DNA of 64,000 bases from Pseudomonas fluorescens HK44 (GTDB lineage Bacteria > Pseudomonadota > Gammaproteobacteria > Pseudomonadales > Pseudomonadaceae). Of the stretch, positions 24,551-34,775 are shown piece after piece. Position 1 is the stretch's first letter, and the number at the start of each line of letters is the position of its first letter. The DNA lies in the NCBI RefSeq assembly GCF_000217955.3, contig NZ_AFOY02000004.1, positions 186,001-250,000 on the forward strand, read 5' to 3'. Under the pieces are notes generated by a model. It searched no databases. It had not been told where the DNA came from and saw nothing but the letters and a program-made list of their open reading frames with translations. Both the position numbers and the translations under genes were made by a program.

Positions 24551-26654
24551 ATCCTGCAACCGCCCCGTTTCGGCCATCGACCTGTGGCTGGTAATAGAGT
24601 TGAAACTCTTCGGCCTCGAGGGCTTTCTGCATTTCGTTTCGCAGATTAACGCGGTCGTTGATCCTTTGTTCAAGGTTGTTGGTATACCACTGAAAGTTGT
24701 TATGACCTTGCTGCTTGGCCTTATTCATGGCCATGTTGGCCTGCTGAATCAGCTGGGATGGCTGCTCGATAGTGCCGTCGTTTAGCGTAATGCCGATGCT
24801 GGCGGTTATATGTAGCTCAGCATTATCGATCAGGTAGGCATGGCCGATGTTGTCGATCAGCCGCTTGCTTACCAGCAACACATCTTCCTCTCGTGCCAGA
24901 TCAGGTAGTACTACCACGAACCTATCGCTGTCCAGGCGCGCAACGGTGTCACCTGGACGTACCTGCTGGTTTATACGCTGGGCCACTTCGATGAGCAGCC
25001 GATCACCAACCGAATGACCTAGACTTTCGTTAATGGGTTTGAAGCCATCAAGGTCGATGTACAAGACTGCCAGGCTACGTTTGTATCGCGAGCTTATCTG
25101 GCAGCCCTGGATAAGTCGATCTTCCAGTAGCGTACGGTTAGGTAGGCCCGTGAGCGTGTCGTGGGTGGCGTTGTAGGCCAGTTCTGACTCGTAGCGCTTC
25201 TGTTGGGAAATATCGTTCTGCACACCAATGTAGTGGGTGATCTCGCCCTGTTCGTTGGGCACCGGTGTGATATACAGCTCGTTCCAAAACGGCGTGCCGT
25301 CCTTGCGAAAATTGCGTAGTACGACGTGTACTTCTTCCTGTAGCGCAAGGCCTATGTGGATCTTGCTTATCCCGGCCTGATCATGCTCGTCTTTTTGCAG
25401 AAAACGGCAGTTACGTCCAAGAGCTTCCTCGGCGCAGTAGCCAGTGATGCGTTCAAATGCGCTATTGACGTAAATGATCGGCAGGTCTTCGGCCAGGGCA
25501 TCGCAGATCACCATGCCATTGCAGCAGGCCTCGAGGCTGCGCTGCAGCAAACGCATTTTTTTTTCGGCGGTCTTGCGCTCGCAGATATCGCGTAGCGACA
25601 GCAGCCGTACCGGTTCCCCGTCCCATTGGGTCTGGGTGCACTGCACTTCCGCCTCCAGAATGCTCCCATCATTCCGAGGAATGCTCCATTCATAAAGCTT
25701 GCCCGGTTGATAGGGTCTAGCCAGGTACGATTCCACTAGTGGCGTCCGCTGTGTGCCGAGGAGTCTTGTTGCAGTTGGGTTGGCGTAAAGCACACTGCCG
25801 TGCTGATTCACGAGCAGTTGACCATCGAGGCTGTTGGTGAATATTTGGTGGAAAGATTTGTTCTTGAGTTCAACTTCGCGGCGAGCCTGCATCGTCTCGG
25901 TGACATTCCTGGCTATCGCTAAGAAAGCTGGTGCACCGCCGTACTCAATTTTTTGGATTAGTGTTTCCAACATCACATCATGGCCACCCTTGACGCGATG
26001 TACCCATATCCCTTGGTTGCATGGTTCATCAGTACTAAGCACTTGTTTGATAGCCGCGGAAAGGCGTTTCCGTTCCTTTGGCGAGAGGACGTCCGCCACT
26101 GTCATGCGCAGCAGTTCTTCGCGCGTATAGCCGTGTAGCTCAATCGTGGTTTGGTTAGCAGCGAGGATTGCCAGGCTTTGTTGGTCGACGACGAAAATCG
26201 CTTCCGGGCTGGTGTCGAACAGCTGGCGATAGCGTGCTTCGCTGTTGACCAAGGTATTATGAGCGTGCGCACGACTCAGAGCGTAACGGATGCTGCGCAC
26301 CAGCAGTTGGCTGTTGAACTCGCCCTTGACCAGATAGTCGGCGGCGCCATTATCGAGGGCGCTGGCATCCAGCTCATTACGGTCTTGGCCGGTGAGGAGG
26401 ATCAGCGGTGCCGTTACACCCAGCGCCTGGGCGTGAGCTATCAGGTCCAGACCGTTTTCAGCACCTAAACGATAATCGACCAAGTAAAGGTCATGTTCCT
26501 TTTGCGCAATTATAGCCAATGCCTCGTCGTAGTCGCTGACCCAGTCCAGCTGATACTGCAATTGCCGAACTTCGTTGAGCAGATCGCGAACGATCAGGTA
26601 GTCGTCCTCGTCATCCTCGATCAACAGCAGGCGCAGCTTATGGGAGTAGGTCAT
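24551..26654 (-). pseudogene. Receiver-PAS-PAS-PAS-GGDEF part of a signalling protein split by IS30
   Basis: ATG 26654 overlaps the upstream response regulator by four bases. Domains in order: receiver (LLIEDDEDDYLIVRDLL, acceptor Asp in LYLVDYRLG), three PAS domains (about 145-500, each with its signature such as IYVNSAFERITGYCAEEALG), then GGDEF (LTGLPNRTLLEDRL, LYIDLDGFKPINESLG). The active-site motif reads LDSDRF instead of GGDEF, so cyclase activity is unlikely. It breaks at QVDGRNG, where EAL would begin; EAL and a second receiver follow after IS30. Confidence 0.9.
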
Positions 26655-27085
26655 AGGGGTTTGTCCTCCAACGGCAGTACGGCGGTTTCGAGCCAGAAGC
26701 TGCGTATACTATGAACCATCGAGACTAGGCCAGAAAAAGAGGTGGGTTTGCTGATAAAGGCGTTGGCTCCCCTCTCGTAACTTTGCTGCGCATCCTCGGT
26801 TGAATCTGAGGTCGTCAGTACTATGACGGGGATTGTGTGCAGGCGAGTGTTGCCCTTGATTTCAGCAAGGGCCTCGCGACCGTCTTTGCGCGGCATGTTC
26901 AGATCCAGCAGGATTAACCCTGGTAGGCGATAGCAGTGCTGCAGGTAGTCCAGCAACTCTTCGCCGTCATGTTTAAAGATCACCTTGCTGAAGACCATAT
27001 TTTCCTCAAGGGCCTCCTGTAAAAGCAGGCAGTCATCTGGGTCGTCATCGACGATGAGAATATCCAGGCCGCTAATACTGTCCAT
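26651..27085 (-). CDS. Single-domain response regulator (Rcp1-like)
   Basis: 144 residues forming one receiver domain: DILIVDDDPDDCLLLQEAL (acidic pocket), GLILLDLNMPRKDGREAL (acceptor Asp), VIVLTTSDSTEDAQ (Thr), AFISKPTSFSGL (Lys). The long alpha4-beta5 region is typical of Rcp1-type regulators paired with phytochrome-like or PAS kinases. It lies 6 bases after the large kinase (27092-30499) and overlaps the next gene, so it is the natural partner of that kinase, passing phosphate to the PAS/GGDEF/EAL protein or to another output. Confidence 0.9.
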   Translation of the reverse strand: MDSISGLDILIVDDDPDDCLLLQEALEENMVFSKVIFKHDGEELLDYLQHCYRLPGLILLDLNMPRKDGREALAEIKGNTRLHTIPVIVLTTSDSTEDAQQSYERGANAFISKPTSFSGLVSMVHSIRSFWLETAVLPLEDKPL

Positions 27086-27091
27086 AATGGG

Positions 27092-30000
27092 TCAATCCTG
27101 CTTATCCATGGTGAAGCGAATGCGAAACAGGCTGCCCTGTCCTGGTTTACTGGAGACGTTGATAAGTGCGCGGTGGCGTTCGACGATTTTTTTGACGATA
27201 GCCAAGCCGATCCCAGTTCCCGGATAGGCATTCCGACCATGCAAGCGCTGGAAGGGATTGAAGATCCGGTCCAGATACTTCTCGTCGAAACCAATGCCTT
27301 GATCCTCCACGCAGAGTGTCCATTCACCGCTCGTTTCCTGTTCAGAATAGATACGGATGTGCGGTGATTGATTATCCTTGTGGAATTTCATTGCATTACT
27401 CAACAAGTTTTGCAGGAGCTGGCGTATCTGTGTCGGGTCACCCTGAATCGGCGGTAGTGGCTCGCGATGTATTTGCGCATCGCTCTTCTCAATATCGGCT
27501 TCCAAATCACGCAGTACGCCATCGAGAACCCGCTCGGTTTCCAGCATTTGGAAGGGTTTACCGCGGGAACTGATGCGAGAGTAAGCAAGCAGATCTCGAG
27601 TCAACGTCTGCATGCGGTTGGCCGCCGAGTTCATGCGCTCCAGGTAATCACGGCTCTGCGGGTCGAGGTTTTCCGTACGAGCTTTTAGGCGCTCGGAAAA
27701 TGTCTGGATCTTGCGCAGGGGCTCCTGCAGGTCATGGGAGGCAACGAAGGCGAACTCTTGCAGTTCGTTGTTGCTGCGCTGCAGTTCTTGCAGGGTGACC
27801 TGTAGTTGCTTCTGCGTTTTTTTTCGCTCGCTGATATCTTTGGCAACCGCAAAGACGCCGACAATTACATCGTCCACCCGTATTGGCAGAAAAGTGAGGC
27901 TCAGGTCCCGTGTCTCATCATACAGGCCAACATAATGCGTCTCGAAGCGCTGGGCTTTGCCGGAGCATGCCTCGACAAAGTGTTGGTTAACCTTCGGGAC
28001 ATCTTCGTTAAGAATACAATCGGAAAGTTGTTTCCCTGGCAGTTCCTTATCCGATCCGAATAGCTCGCCAGCTGCGTGGTTTAAGCTCTCGAACTGACCG
28101 TTGAGGTCTAGTGAGGCAACTGCACTGGGAGTGAAACTAAACAGAGAGCGGAAGCGCTGTTCGCTTGCCTGCAGACGCTGGCGGTCTTGCTCTCTTTCGA
28201 TGGCTATGGATGTGAGCTGGGCAGCATTGGCCAGTAGTTGCAGCTGCTCGTCACTGGGCGTCATCACTTGGCGGTGGTAGATGGTCAGACAGCCGAGGGC
28301 ATGTCTCTGGTTGGATATCAGCGGAATTGACCAACAGGCACGCAGCCCGTGCGCCAGGGCCGATGCCCCAAAATCCTGACAGATTGGATCCTGGGCAATG
28401 TCGTCAACGATTACCACCTGCTGGCGAAACACTGAAATGCCGCAAACGCTGCTAGGATTGATGGGAAAACTGTCAATGGCCAGACGGAAAGTCGGCGGAA
28501 GGCTGGGGGCTGCACTCAGGCGCAAGTGCTGTTGTTCCTTGTCCACCTGCAGAACCGAACAGAGTCCTGTTGGGGCACGAGACTCAGTCATATGGCAGAT
28601 GGCGTTGAAAATTTCTGCCAGCGGCTGATCGGTTGAGATCATCTCGAGAATATCGCGCTGGTCTTTCAGATAGGCTTTGGTGAGCATTAGGTTGGTGATG
28701 TTGTGGGCCACGCAGAAGAAGCTGCGTTCGGCAGTCGACCAACCGAAGCTCCAGAACAGATGGACAATGCTACCGTCCTTGTGGCAATAGCGATTGTGGA
28801 AGCCATCTGTCGGTTTCCCCTCAATGGCCTTTTCTGCGGTTAGCAAGGTATGTGGGCGGTCTTCTGGCAACACAAAGTCTATATACCGCTGACCGATCAG
28901 CTCCTCGCGCGAGTAGCCGAGCAGCTCGATACCGGCGGAATTAATCTCGGTGAAGCGGCCCTCTGCATCGACTGAACAGAGCATATCCATGGAGTACTGC
29001 ATGATTCGCTGGTTAAAGGTTTGCAACGAAGTCTGACGTTGCAAGCTAAGCTCCAGCACCTTGTTGGTGCGCTCTAGATCTTGTGAGTGGAGGACAGCTT
29101 GCATGCGCAGGCGCTGACTGAGCATGACCATAGAGCTCAGCGTAAGGCCGAACAGTAAAATTAGACTCGGAAAATACCGTTCTGGTTGTTTCTTGGTGGT
29201 ATCCAAGTAGCTAACCAGGCGCCAGTTGGTGTCAGCCAGGCCCTTCACCGATTTTTCGCTGATAGGGCTAGTGGAGACGTGTTTCGACGGGACGGACGAG
29301 TCGAACAGCACATGCTCACCTTCGATGACGCGAACATAGAAACCGTCAAGCTCGCTGCCCACGATTTCACCTAGAGCACGAGATAAGTCCACGCTTGCGA
29401 TAAGCACCCAGCCGGGTTGACTGGGGAGGCTCAAGGGTATCGCAATCATGCCATGTGACTGAATATCTTGGCTGTTAGCCGCTGTTGCATAGGGCTTGTC
29501 GCCTTGAGGCAGTGCCTGAAGCCAGTTGCGCAGACGCGGCTGAGTAAGCAGTCGATACAGTTCGTCGGTTTCAAAAAAACTGCGGCTGGCTAGCCATTGC
29601 GGCTGAAGTTTTTCGTCGAGCACGGCGATGGTGTCGAAACCCGAAAACTCACTCAGGTAATCTCGGGTTTCCTCCCGCCACAATGGGTCGCTGGGTAAAG
29701 AACCGAAAGCGTTCCAGCGTGCGGCCATACGCTGGATCGAATGCAGCTGCGCTGCGTTTGTGCGCACTAGGAGCGTGTCCAGTTTGTCCAGCAATAGCTC
29801 ACTGCGATGCACATCTGACTCGTACCTCTGCTGGCTCAGCAGGTACCAGCCAAGGCAACTCAGAAAAACGCAGAATAGTCCAGTAATCAGAGTGATTCGA
29901 TCAAACGCGCTCTCATTCTTGGCCGAGCGCCAACTGATGCAGAGCAAGGCCAGCCCAGCGGACAGGGCGAGCAGATTGGCTGCGCTGCTGACATTATTGT

Positions 30001-30499
30001 TAAATGCCAGTCTCCAGCCGTCCAACTCTGGGAATGTGTTAGCGAGGTGCGAAGCAATGCCAAGACCGACTACCGCCAGGCCGAAAGTCCTAGCCAGTAT
30101 CCGCGCCCTGCAGCCCCATTGGCTGCTGAGCAGGCCAGTCGCCAATAGCCCGAACACTAAAGCCGTCGCATTGCGCATGCGTGGAAAACCACTGATCAGA
30201 AATAGTCCTCGGTCTCCCTCTAGGCCTAGCCAGCTGTGCAATAGGCTGTATAAGGCGATAACCAGCAGTAGTCCAGCGGATGCTTGTAAAAGGGCTTTGC
30301 AATTATTGGCGTAACCTAGGACAGCCGTTCCCAGCAAAAGGGTTGAGAGGCTGCCATCCGGCAGTAACATGCTCTGAGATAGGCGGGGGGATTCGACCAG
30401 AAAGTAACCGCCCAGGTTTATGGCCGCGATGCATAGCGAGGCATATCCGAGGGCATTCAAGTAGGCCAGACAAATTAAATGGCGAAGACTGATGCCCAT
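27092..30499 (-). CDS. Membrane sensor histidine kinase with PAS-GAF-PAS
   Basis: 1135 residues from ATG 30499 (AAGGATC site nine bases upstream). Seven or eight membrane segments lie in residues 1-230, then an extracytoplasmic sensing region (about 230-440) closed by another segment (LILLFGLTLSSMVMLS), then PAS (about 480-600), GAF (630-790), PAS (800-920), HisKA with phospho-acceptor in FVASHDLQEPLRK, and HATPase (NLLSNAMKFH, VEDQGIGFDEKY, GTGIGLAIVKKIVERH). All catalytic boxes look intact. First gene of a three-gene set with the response regulator and the split PAS/GGDEF/EAL gene. The signal sensed is unknown. Confidence 0.9.
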   Translation of the reverse strand: MGISLRHLICLAYLNALGYASLCIAAINLGGYFLVESPRLSQSMLLPDGSLSTLLLGTAVLGYANNCKALLQASAGLLLVIALYSLLHSWLGLEGDRGLFLISGFPRMRNATALVFGLLATGLLSSQWGCRARILARTFGLAVVGLGIASHLANTFPELDGWRLAFNNNVSSAANLLALSAGLALLCISWRSAKNESAFDRITLITGLFCVFLSCLGWYLLSQQRYESDVHRSELLLDKLDTLLVRTNAAQLHSIQRMAARWNAFGSLPSDPLWREETRDYLSEFSGFDTIAVLDEKLQPQWLASRSFFETDELYRLLTQPRLRNWLQALPQGDKPYATAANSQDIQSHGMIAIPLSLPSQPGWVLIASVDLSRALGEIVGSELDGFYVRVIEGEHVLFDSSVPSKHVSTSPISEKSVKGLADTNWRLVSYLDTTKKQPERYFPSLILLFGLTLSSMVMLSQRLRMQAVLHSQDLERTNKVLELSLQRQTSLQTFNQRIMQYSMDMLCSVDAEGRFTEINSAGIELLGYSREELIGQRYIDFVLPEDRPHTLLTAEKAIEGKPTDGFHNRYCHKDGSIVHLFWSFGWSTAERSFFCVAHNITNLMLTKAYLKDQRDILEMISTDQPLAEIFNAICHMTESRAPTGLCSVLQVDKEQQHLRLSAAPSLPPTFRLAIDSFPINPSSVCGISVFRQQVVIVDDIAQDPICQDFGASALAHGLRACWSIPLISNQRHALGCLTIYHRQVMTPSDEQLQLLANAAQLTSIAIEREQDRQRLQASEQRFRSLFSFTPSAVASLDLNGQFESLNHAAGELFGSDKELPGKQLSDCILNEDVPKVNQHFVEACSGKAQRFETHYVGLYDETRDLSLTFLPIRVDDVIVGVFAVAKDISERKKTQKQLQVTLQELQRSNNELQEFAFVASHDLQEPLRKIQTFSERLKARTENLDPQSRDYLERMNSAANRMQTLTRDLLAYSRISSRGKPFQMLETERVLDGVLRDLEADIEKSDAQIHREPLPPIQGDPTQIRQLLQNLLSNAMKFHKDNQSPHIRIYSEQETSGEWTLCVEDQGIGFDEKYLDRIFNPFQRLHGRNAYPGTGIGLAIVKKIVERHRALINVSSKPGQGSLFRIRFTMDKQD

Positions 30500-30756
30500 C
30501 TTGTGATCCTTGCGTATGGGGAGTAGCGATGAGTACCTGCGAAGCGCTGATTGAGAGCAGAACAGCTCGTCGAACAGCACCGATCCCTTGGGAGTGTTGT
30601 AATCGTCTATGCGCTATCGTCGCATCCAATGATCACTGAAGAGGTACACCTCCCAGCTCTAAGGGCGAAGCAGCAGCTGAAGGGCTTCGACAGTCTGAAG
30701 CTTGCCGTCAACCAACTGGATCTTGATCGTCCAACAACACGTGAAGTGATTCTAGT

Positions 30757-32076
30757 TTAGGGCGCAGGGCGAACGAACAAAGTGTATCGAGCGCCTTCAC
30801 TCTCTTCGAAGGCAATTAGTTTATCGATCAACGAGCTACTGAGTTGCTTGCCTTCGTTGAGCAGTAGGGTGCCATTTTCAGCCCTAAGATTTCGTGCTAG
30901 TAACATACCGGGCTCCAGTCTTCGGGTGTCAAGCACCAGGACACTGGGGTCCGTCATGGTCAAATCAGGCGAGTGTTCAATGCACAGTGCAATAAATTTC
31001 TCGCAGAGCTCTGGATCATAGAGCTTGCCACTATATTTCTGCATCAGCAGCAGCGCATCATCGCGACTTAGGCGGCGCTCTACTACAAGGCCACATTGCA
31101 ACTCGGTGAAGTCCACCGCCAGCTTGAGCAGGCGGGCGGAGGATGGGATGGCGTCGCCCTTGAGTCGATCGGGAAAACCGCTGCCATCCCAGCGCTCCTG
31201 ATGATGGCGGATCAGTCGTGCTGCGTCCTGTAGCGGCTCTAGGCTCATCAGCAGGCTTTCGCCTACTACCGGGTACTGCCGATAACGCTCGCGCTCTTGT
31301 TTGTACAGAAGGTCCGCAGAACTGTTGAGTAGGTTGTCGCCCCAGGTTAGCTTGCCGATGTTGTATAGCGCAGCGGCCATGGATAGGTCTCTACTGGTGC
31401 TTTCATCGAAGGCATGTTGTTCGCAATAAGCGCGGACTAAAGCGATGACCTGGGCATTACTTTGCTTGTCGCGAGGAATTCTTTGAGCAACAAGACCAGA
31501 AAACACCTCAGTGGCGGTCACGTAGCTGCGCCGCAGTTCGGTATATGCAAGGTCGAGCATGTCGGCAGTTTGCTGCAATTCTGCTGTGCGGGAAATCACT
31601 CGTTGTTCTAGGGTCGAATTAAGCTCCTGCAAGCGCAGGTTCTGTTCCCGAGTGAGTTGCTCCAGGCGCTTGCGTTCGCGCTCCGAGTGTTGGAAGGCTA
31701 GCGTCTGGCGGATGATCAGGCGTAACTCATCGTCATCCCAAGGTTTGCTAATGTACCGATGAATTTGGCCCTGGTTGATCGCCTTGATCGTTGTGTTGAG
31801 ATCCGCGTACCCGGTAAGAAGAATGCGAACGCATTCAGGCCAGCGCTGTTGTACCTCGGTAAGCAGCGTGGCGCCATCTATGCCAGGCATGCGCGCATCG
31901 GAAATGACCAGGTCGACCGACTGCTGACTGAGTAGCTGCAGCGCATGCTCACCGCCACTGGCGGTGAGGATTTGGTAAGGCTCATCACGGAGTAGGCGAC
32001 GTAGGCTCTTGAGGATGTTTTCCTCATCATCGACCAGCAGCAAGGTGGCGTGGGGCTGCACTTGCAATTCACTCAT
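30757..32076 (-). CDS. Receiver plus HD-GYP-like domain response regulator
   Basis: 439 residues. Receiver domain: LLLVDDEENILKSL, acceptor Asp in LVISDARMPGIDG, YISKPWDDDEL; then a coiled coil (about 125-185) and an HD-GYP-like domain with HHQERWDGSGFPDRLKGDAI and SSARLLKLAVDF. The catalytic HD of the family is replaced: AALYNIGKLTW stands where LHDIGK is expected, and GSGFP is a variant of the GYP region. So c-di-GMP hydrolysis is doubtful; a binding or signalling role is possible. It overlaps the kinase upstream by four bases, its likely partner. Confidence 0.85.
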   Translation of the reverse strand: MSELQVQPHATLLLVDDEENILKSLRRLLRDEPYQILTASGGEHALQLLSQQSVDLVISDARMPGIDGATLLTEVQQRWPECVRILLTGYADLNTTIKAINQGQIHRYISKPWDDDELRLIIRQTLAFQHSERERKRLEQLTREQNLRLQELNSTLEQRVISRTAELQQTADMLDLAYTELRRSYVTATEVFSGLVAQRIPRDKQSNAQVIALVRAYCEQHAFDESTSRDLSMAAALYNIGKLTWGDNLLNSSADLLYKQERERYRQYPVVGESLLMSLEPLQDAARLIRHHQERWDGSGFPDRLKGDAIPSSARLLKLAVDFTELQCGLVVERRLSRDDALLLMQKYSGKLYDPELCEKFIALCIEHSPDLTMTDPSVLVLDTRRLEPGMLLARNLRAENGTLLLNEGKQLSSSLIDKLIAFEESEGARYTLFVRPAP

Positions 32077-33359
32077 GACAAGACACTACCGGTGCCGATC
32101 GCGGCAGGCTGGCGTACTGGCAACCAGATACGAAAGCGCGTGCCCAGGCCCGGCTCACTGCTCACTTCGATACGGCCATGGTGTTTCTGAACGATATTGT
32201 ACGATAGCGACAAGCCCAGGCCTGTACCTTTGCCTATCGGCTTGGTGGTGAAGAACGGCTCGTAGATGCGATTGAGCAAATGTGGCGGTATGCCGCCCCC
32301 GGTGTCTTCGACCTCAAGCCAGACCCAGCTATCTTCGTGGCCACTGCGCAAAATGACGCGACCGAACTGTTCTATGGCATGAGCGGCATTGACCAGCAGG
32401 TTCATCAGCACCTGATTGATCTGCGAGGGGATGCACTCGACTTCCGGCAGCTGACCGTACTCCTTAATGATCTCTGCCTTGTACTTCAACTCGTTATTGA
32501 CCACGTTGAGTGTGGTGTCCAGGCCACGGTGCAGGTCGGCGACGCGGAACTCCTCTTCGTCCATGTGGGAGAAGTCCTTCAGGGCGGTGATGATCTTCTT
32601 GACCCGCTCGATGCCGTCTTCTGATTCACTGATCAGATCTTCGACATCGCCGCGGATGTAGTCATACTCCAAGCTGCTCTTGAGCTGGCGTAGTTCGTTC
32701 AGACTCGCTGCGCCGTCGACTGCGTCGCTGATTCGTAGCAGGTCATTAACATAGCTGGCGAGGGTCTTGAGGTTGGAGAACACGTAACCGATGGGGTTGT
32801 TGATCTCATGGGCGACGCCGGCGGCAAGTTGACCAATGGCCGCGAGCTTCTCCGATTGCAGGAGCTGTGCGTTGGCTTTGTCCAGCTTCTTGATCAGCAG
32901 CTCCTGTTCAGCTTTCTTACCGCTGAGGGCATTCAGGGCTACTTTCAGCTGGTCATTAGAGTCCGCCAGCTCGCTGATGTCATACAGGAGCAGAGCCAGG
33001 CAATGCCCACCTTCTACATCATGGAAAGGAAGCAAAAGGGTGTTTTGCAACAATAACTTCCCTGACTCATTCGATGCCTTGTGGGGTAGGGGTATCAGGT
33101 AGGGATTATCGCGCCAATGGGTGTATACGTGCTGGCCATGATCCCGTGCTTGCGCCACCATCTGGATGAAGAGAGGAGTGTCCGCTTCTGGGAAAATATG
33201 GGTCAACAGTTGACCGTTAGCCTGCTCAAGCTGCTTGCCGGTGGAACGGCTGATAAATGGGTTCCAGTATCGGATGCGCAATCCCATATCAAGGATGATC
33301 ACCCCAATTTCGATCTGATCAACTAATGCAGCGGACCAACCCTTCATTTCAGATTCCAA
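32073..33359 (-). CDS. PAS-domain histidine kinase (soluble)
   Basis: 428 residues without membrane segments. PAS domain at the N-terminus (VDQIEIGVIILDMGLRIRYW), coiled coil, then HisKA with IGQLAAGVAHEINNPIGYVF (phospho-acceptor His) and HATPase boxes (QVLMNLLVNAAHAIEQFG, VEDTGGGIPPHLLNRI, GTGLGLSLSYNIVQKHHG). This is the kinase type that pairs with REC-HD-GYP proteins. The ATGA overlap with 30757-32076 supports a two-gene operon. Upstream lies IS630 within 130 bases, so the promoter may have been affected. Confidence 0.9.
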   Translation of the reverse strand: MESEMKGWSAALVDQIEIGVIILDMGLRIRYWNPFISRSTGKQLEQANGQLLTHIFPEADTPLFIQMVAQARDHGQHVYTHWRDNPYLIPLPHKASNESGKLLLQNTLLLPFHDVEGGHCLALLLYDISELADSNDQLKVALNALSGKKAEQELLIKKLDKANAQLLQSEKLAAIGQLAAGVAHEINNPIGYVFSNLKTLASYVNDLLRISDAVDGAASLNELRQLKSSLEYDYIRGDVEDLISESEDGIERVKKIITALKDFSHMDEEEFRVADLHRGLDTTLNVVNNELKYKAEIIKEYGQLPEVECIPSQINQVLMNLLVNAAHAIEQFGRVILRSGHEDSWVWLEVEDTGGGIPPHLLNRIYEPFFTTKPIGKGTGLGLSLSYNIVQKHHGRIEVSSEPGLGTRFRIWLPVRQPAAIGTGSVLS

Positions 33360-33493
33360 GGAGCAGCGAAGAGCATGGGATGTGATATCTGTCTCAAGGG
33401 GGGGAGCGCTCAGTTGACATATAAATGGCGCCTGAATTATGACTGAATTGATAGACTGTTGCTATAGCATTTTCACCATTGACCTATTGGTCT

Positions 33494-34667
33494 GAGCGGT
33501 TAATTCATTAATTTATTTTTTATCGCCCCCAGCTTTGCTTTGTTTACAGAGTTGATGATGGATTCAGCCGTTTTATTCCACCGGAAGGGCTTGGCCGAAA
33601 GGTCATTGTGGGCCTCAATAAATTGACGAATAGCCGCCTTCAGGTCGGCCACGCTGGTGAAGGCGCCCAGGTACAGGGCTCGTCTTTCCAGCTGCGCGAA
33701 CCAGCCTTCCACGGCGTTCAGCCACGACGCACTGGTCGGTGTGAAGTGCAATTTGAAACGCGGGTGCTTTTCCAGCCATTGCTTGATGGCCGGGGTTTTG
33801 TGAGTCGAGCTGTTGTCCAGGATGACATGCAGGTCAAGCGCTGCGGGCGTAGCGCGGTCGATCTGTTGCAGAAAAGCCAGAAACTCTTTGGCCCGGTGGC
33901 GTAGGGTTATCCGCCCGATGACCTGGCCCGTCAGGATGTCAAAAGCGGCATACAGACTGGCGGTGCCATGACGCTTGTAATCATGCGTGCGTCGCTCGAT
34001 CTGATCGGGGCGTAGCGGGCAACATCGGTTGGGTGCGATCCAGGGCCTGGATCTGGGTTTTCTCGTCAACCGACAGCACCAGGGCGTTATCCGGCGGGTT
34101 CAGATAAAGCCCGACGACATCGACGACCTTATCGGCAAAATGCGGATCGTTGCTGATCTTGAGGGTCTTCAAACGATGGGGTTTGAGGTCGGAAGCGGCC
34201 CAGACCTGTCGCACCTGCCAAGCCGTAACGGCGGCATACTTGGCCATCAGGCGCACACTCCAATGCGTCGCCTCGCGAGGCACGCGCTGGGTTGTCAGGG
34301 TCAGAATTTCCTTCATTTTTTGAGTGCTGAGCTTGCGAGGCTGGCCACTTCGCGGCAGGTCATTCAAGCCCTCAAGACCCGCCTCCAGATAACGCTTTCG
34401 CCATTTGAACACCACCGGCGCCGAGATCTGTAGCTGAGCGCTGACGTCTTTGGGGGTTAATCCATCAGCCAACAACTGCAGAATTTTGGCCCGCTGCCCG
34501 AGAGGTTGGGCCAGCGAGCCCATCCGTGACCAGCCTTGTAGTGTGGCGTGGTCAGGTGGCGTTAAAACGAATGGGGCGGCGGGCTTGGCCATGTGCACGA
34601 CTGCTCAGTGACGTCGAAGTCTGGTCAGCATATCGATATGTGTTTAGATAAACGAATTACACGCTCA
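33494..34667 (-). mobile_element. IS630-family insertion sequence, copy A
   Basis: Ends related to GAGCGGTTAATTCATTAATT and GAGCGTGTAATTCGTTTATC. Nearly identical to copy B (46744-47915) in opposite orientation; partial copies at 44694-44967 and 13855-13965. Exact ends are approximate. Confidence 0.8.
33500..34598 (-). pseudogene. IS630 transposase, single-base frameshift
   Basis: Same protein as the intact 46808-47905 copy: N-terminal helix-turn-helix (LADGLTPKDVSAQLQISAPV), then NALVLSVDEKTQIQALDRTQ. At about 34017 one extra C after MLP shifts the frame; the DDE domain continues (LDLHVILDNSSTHKTPAI, HFTPTSASWLNAVEGWF). Otherwise differs from copy B by only a few bases, so the break is recent. 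Confidence 0.9.
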
Positions 34668-34775
34668 TGATACTAGCATCCGTTGCTGATCCGAGGTCTA
34701 CCCTCACAGGCAGATCGAACCGTAAATAAATACCCAACCCACTGAGTCTATGAATTCACTCAGCGGATCACCTCC

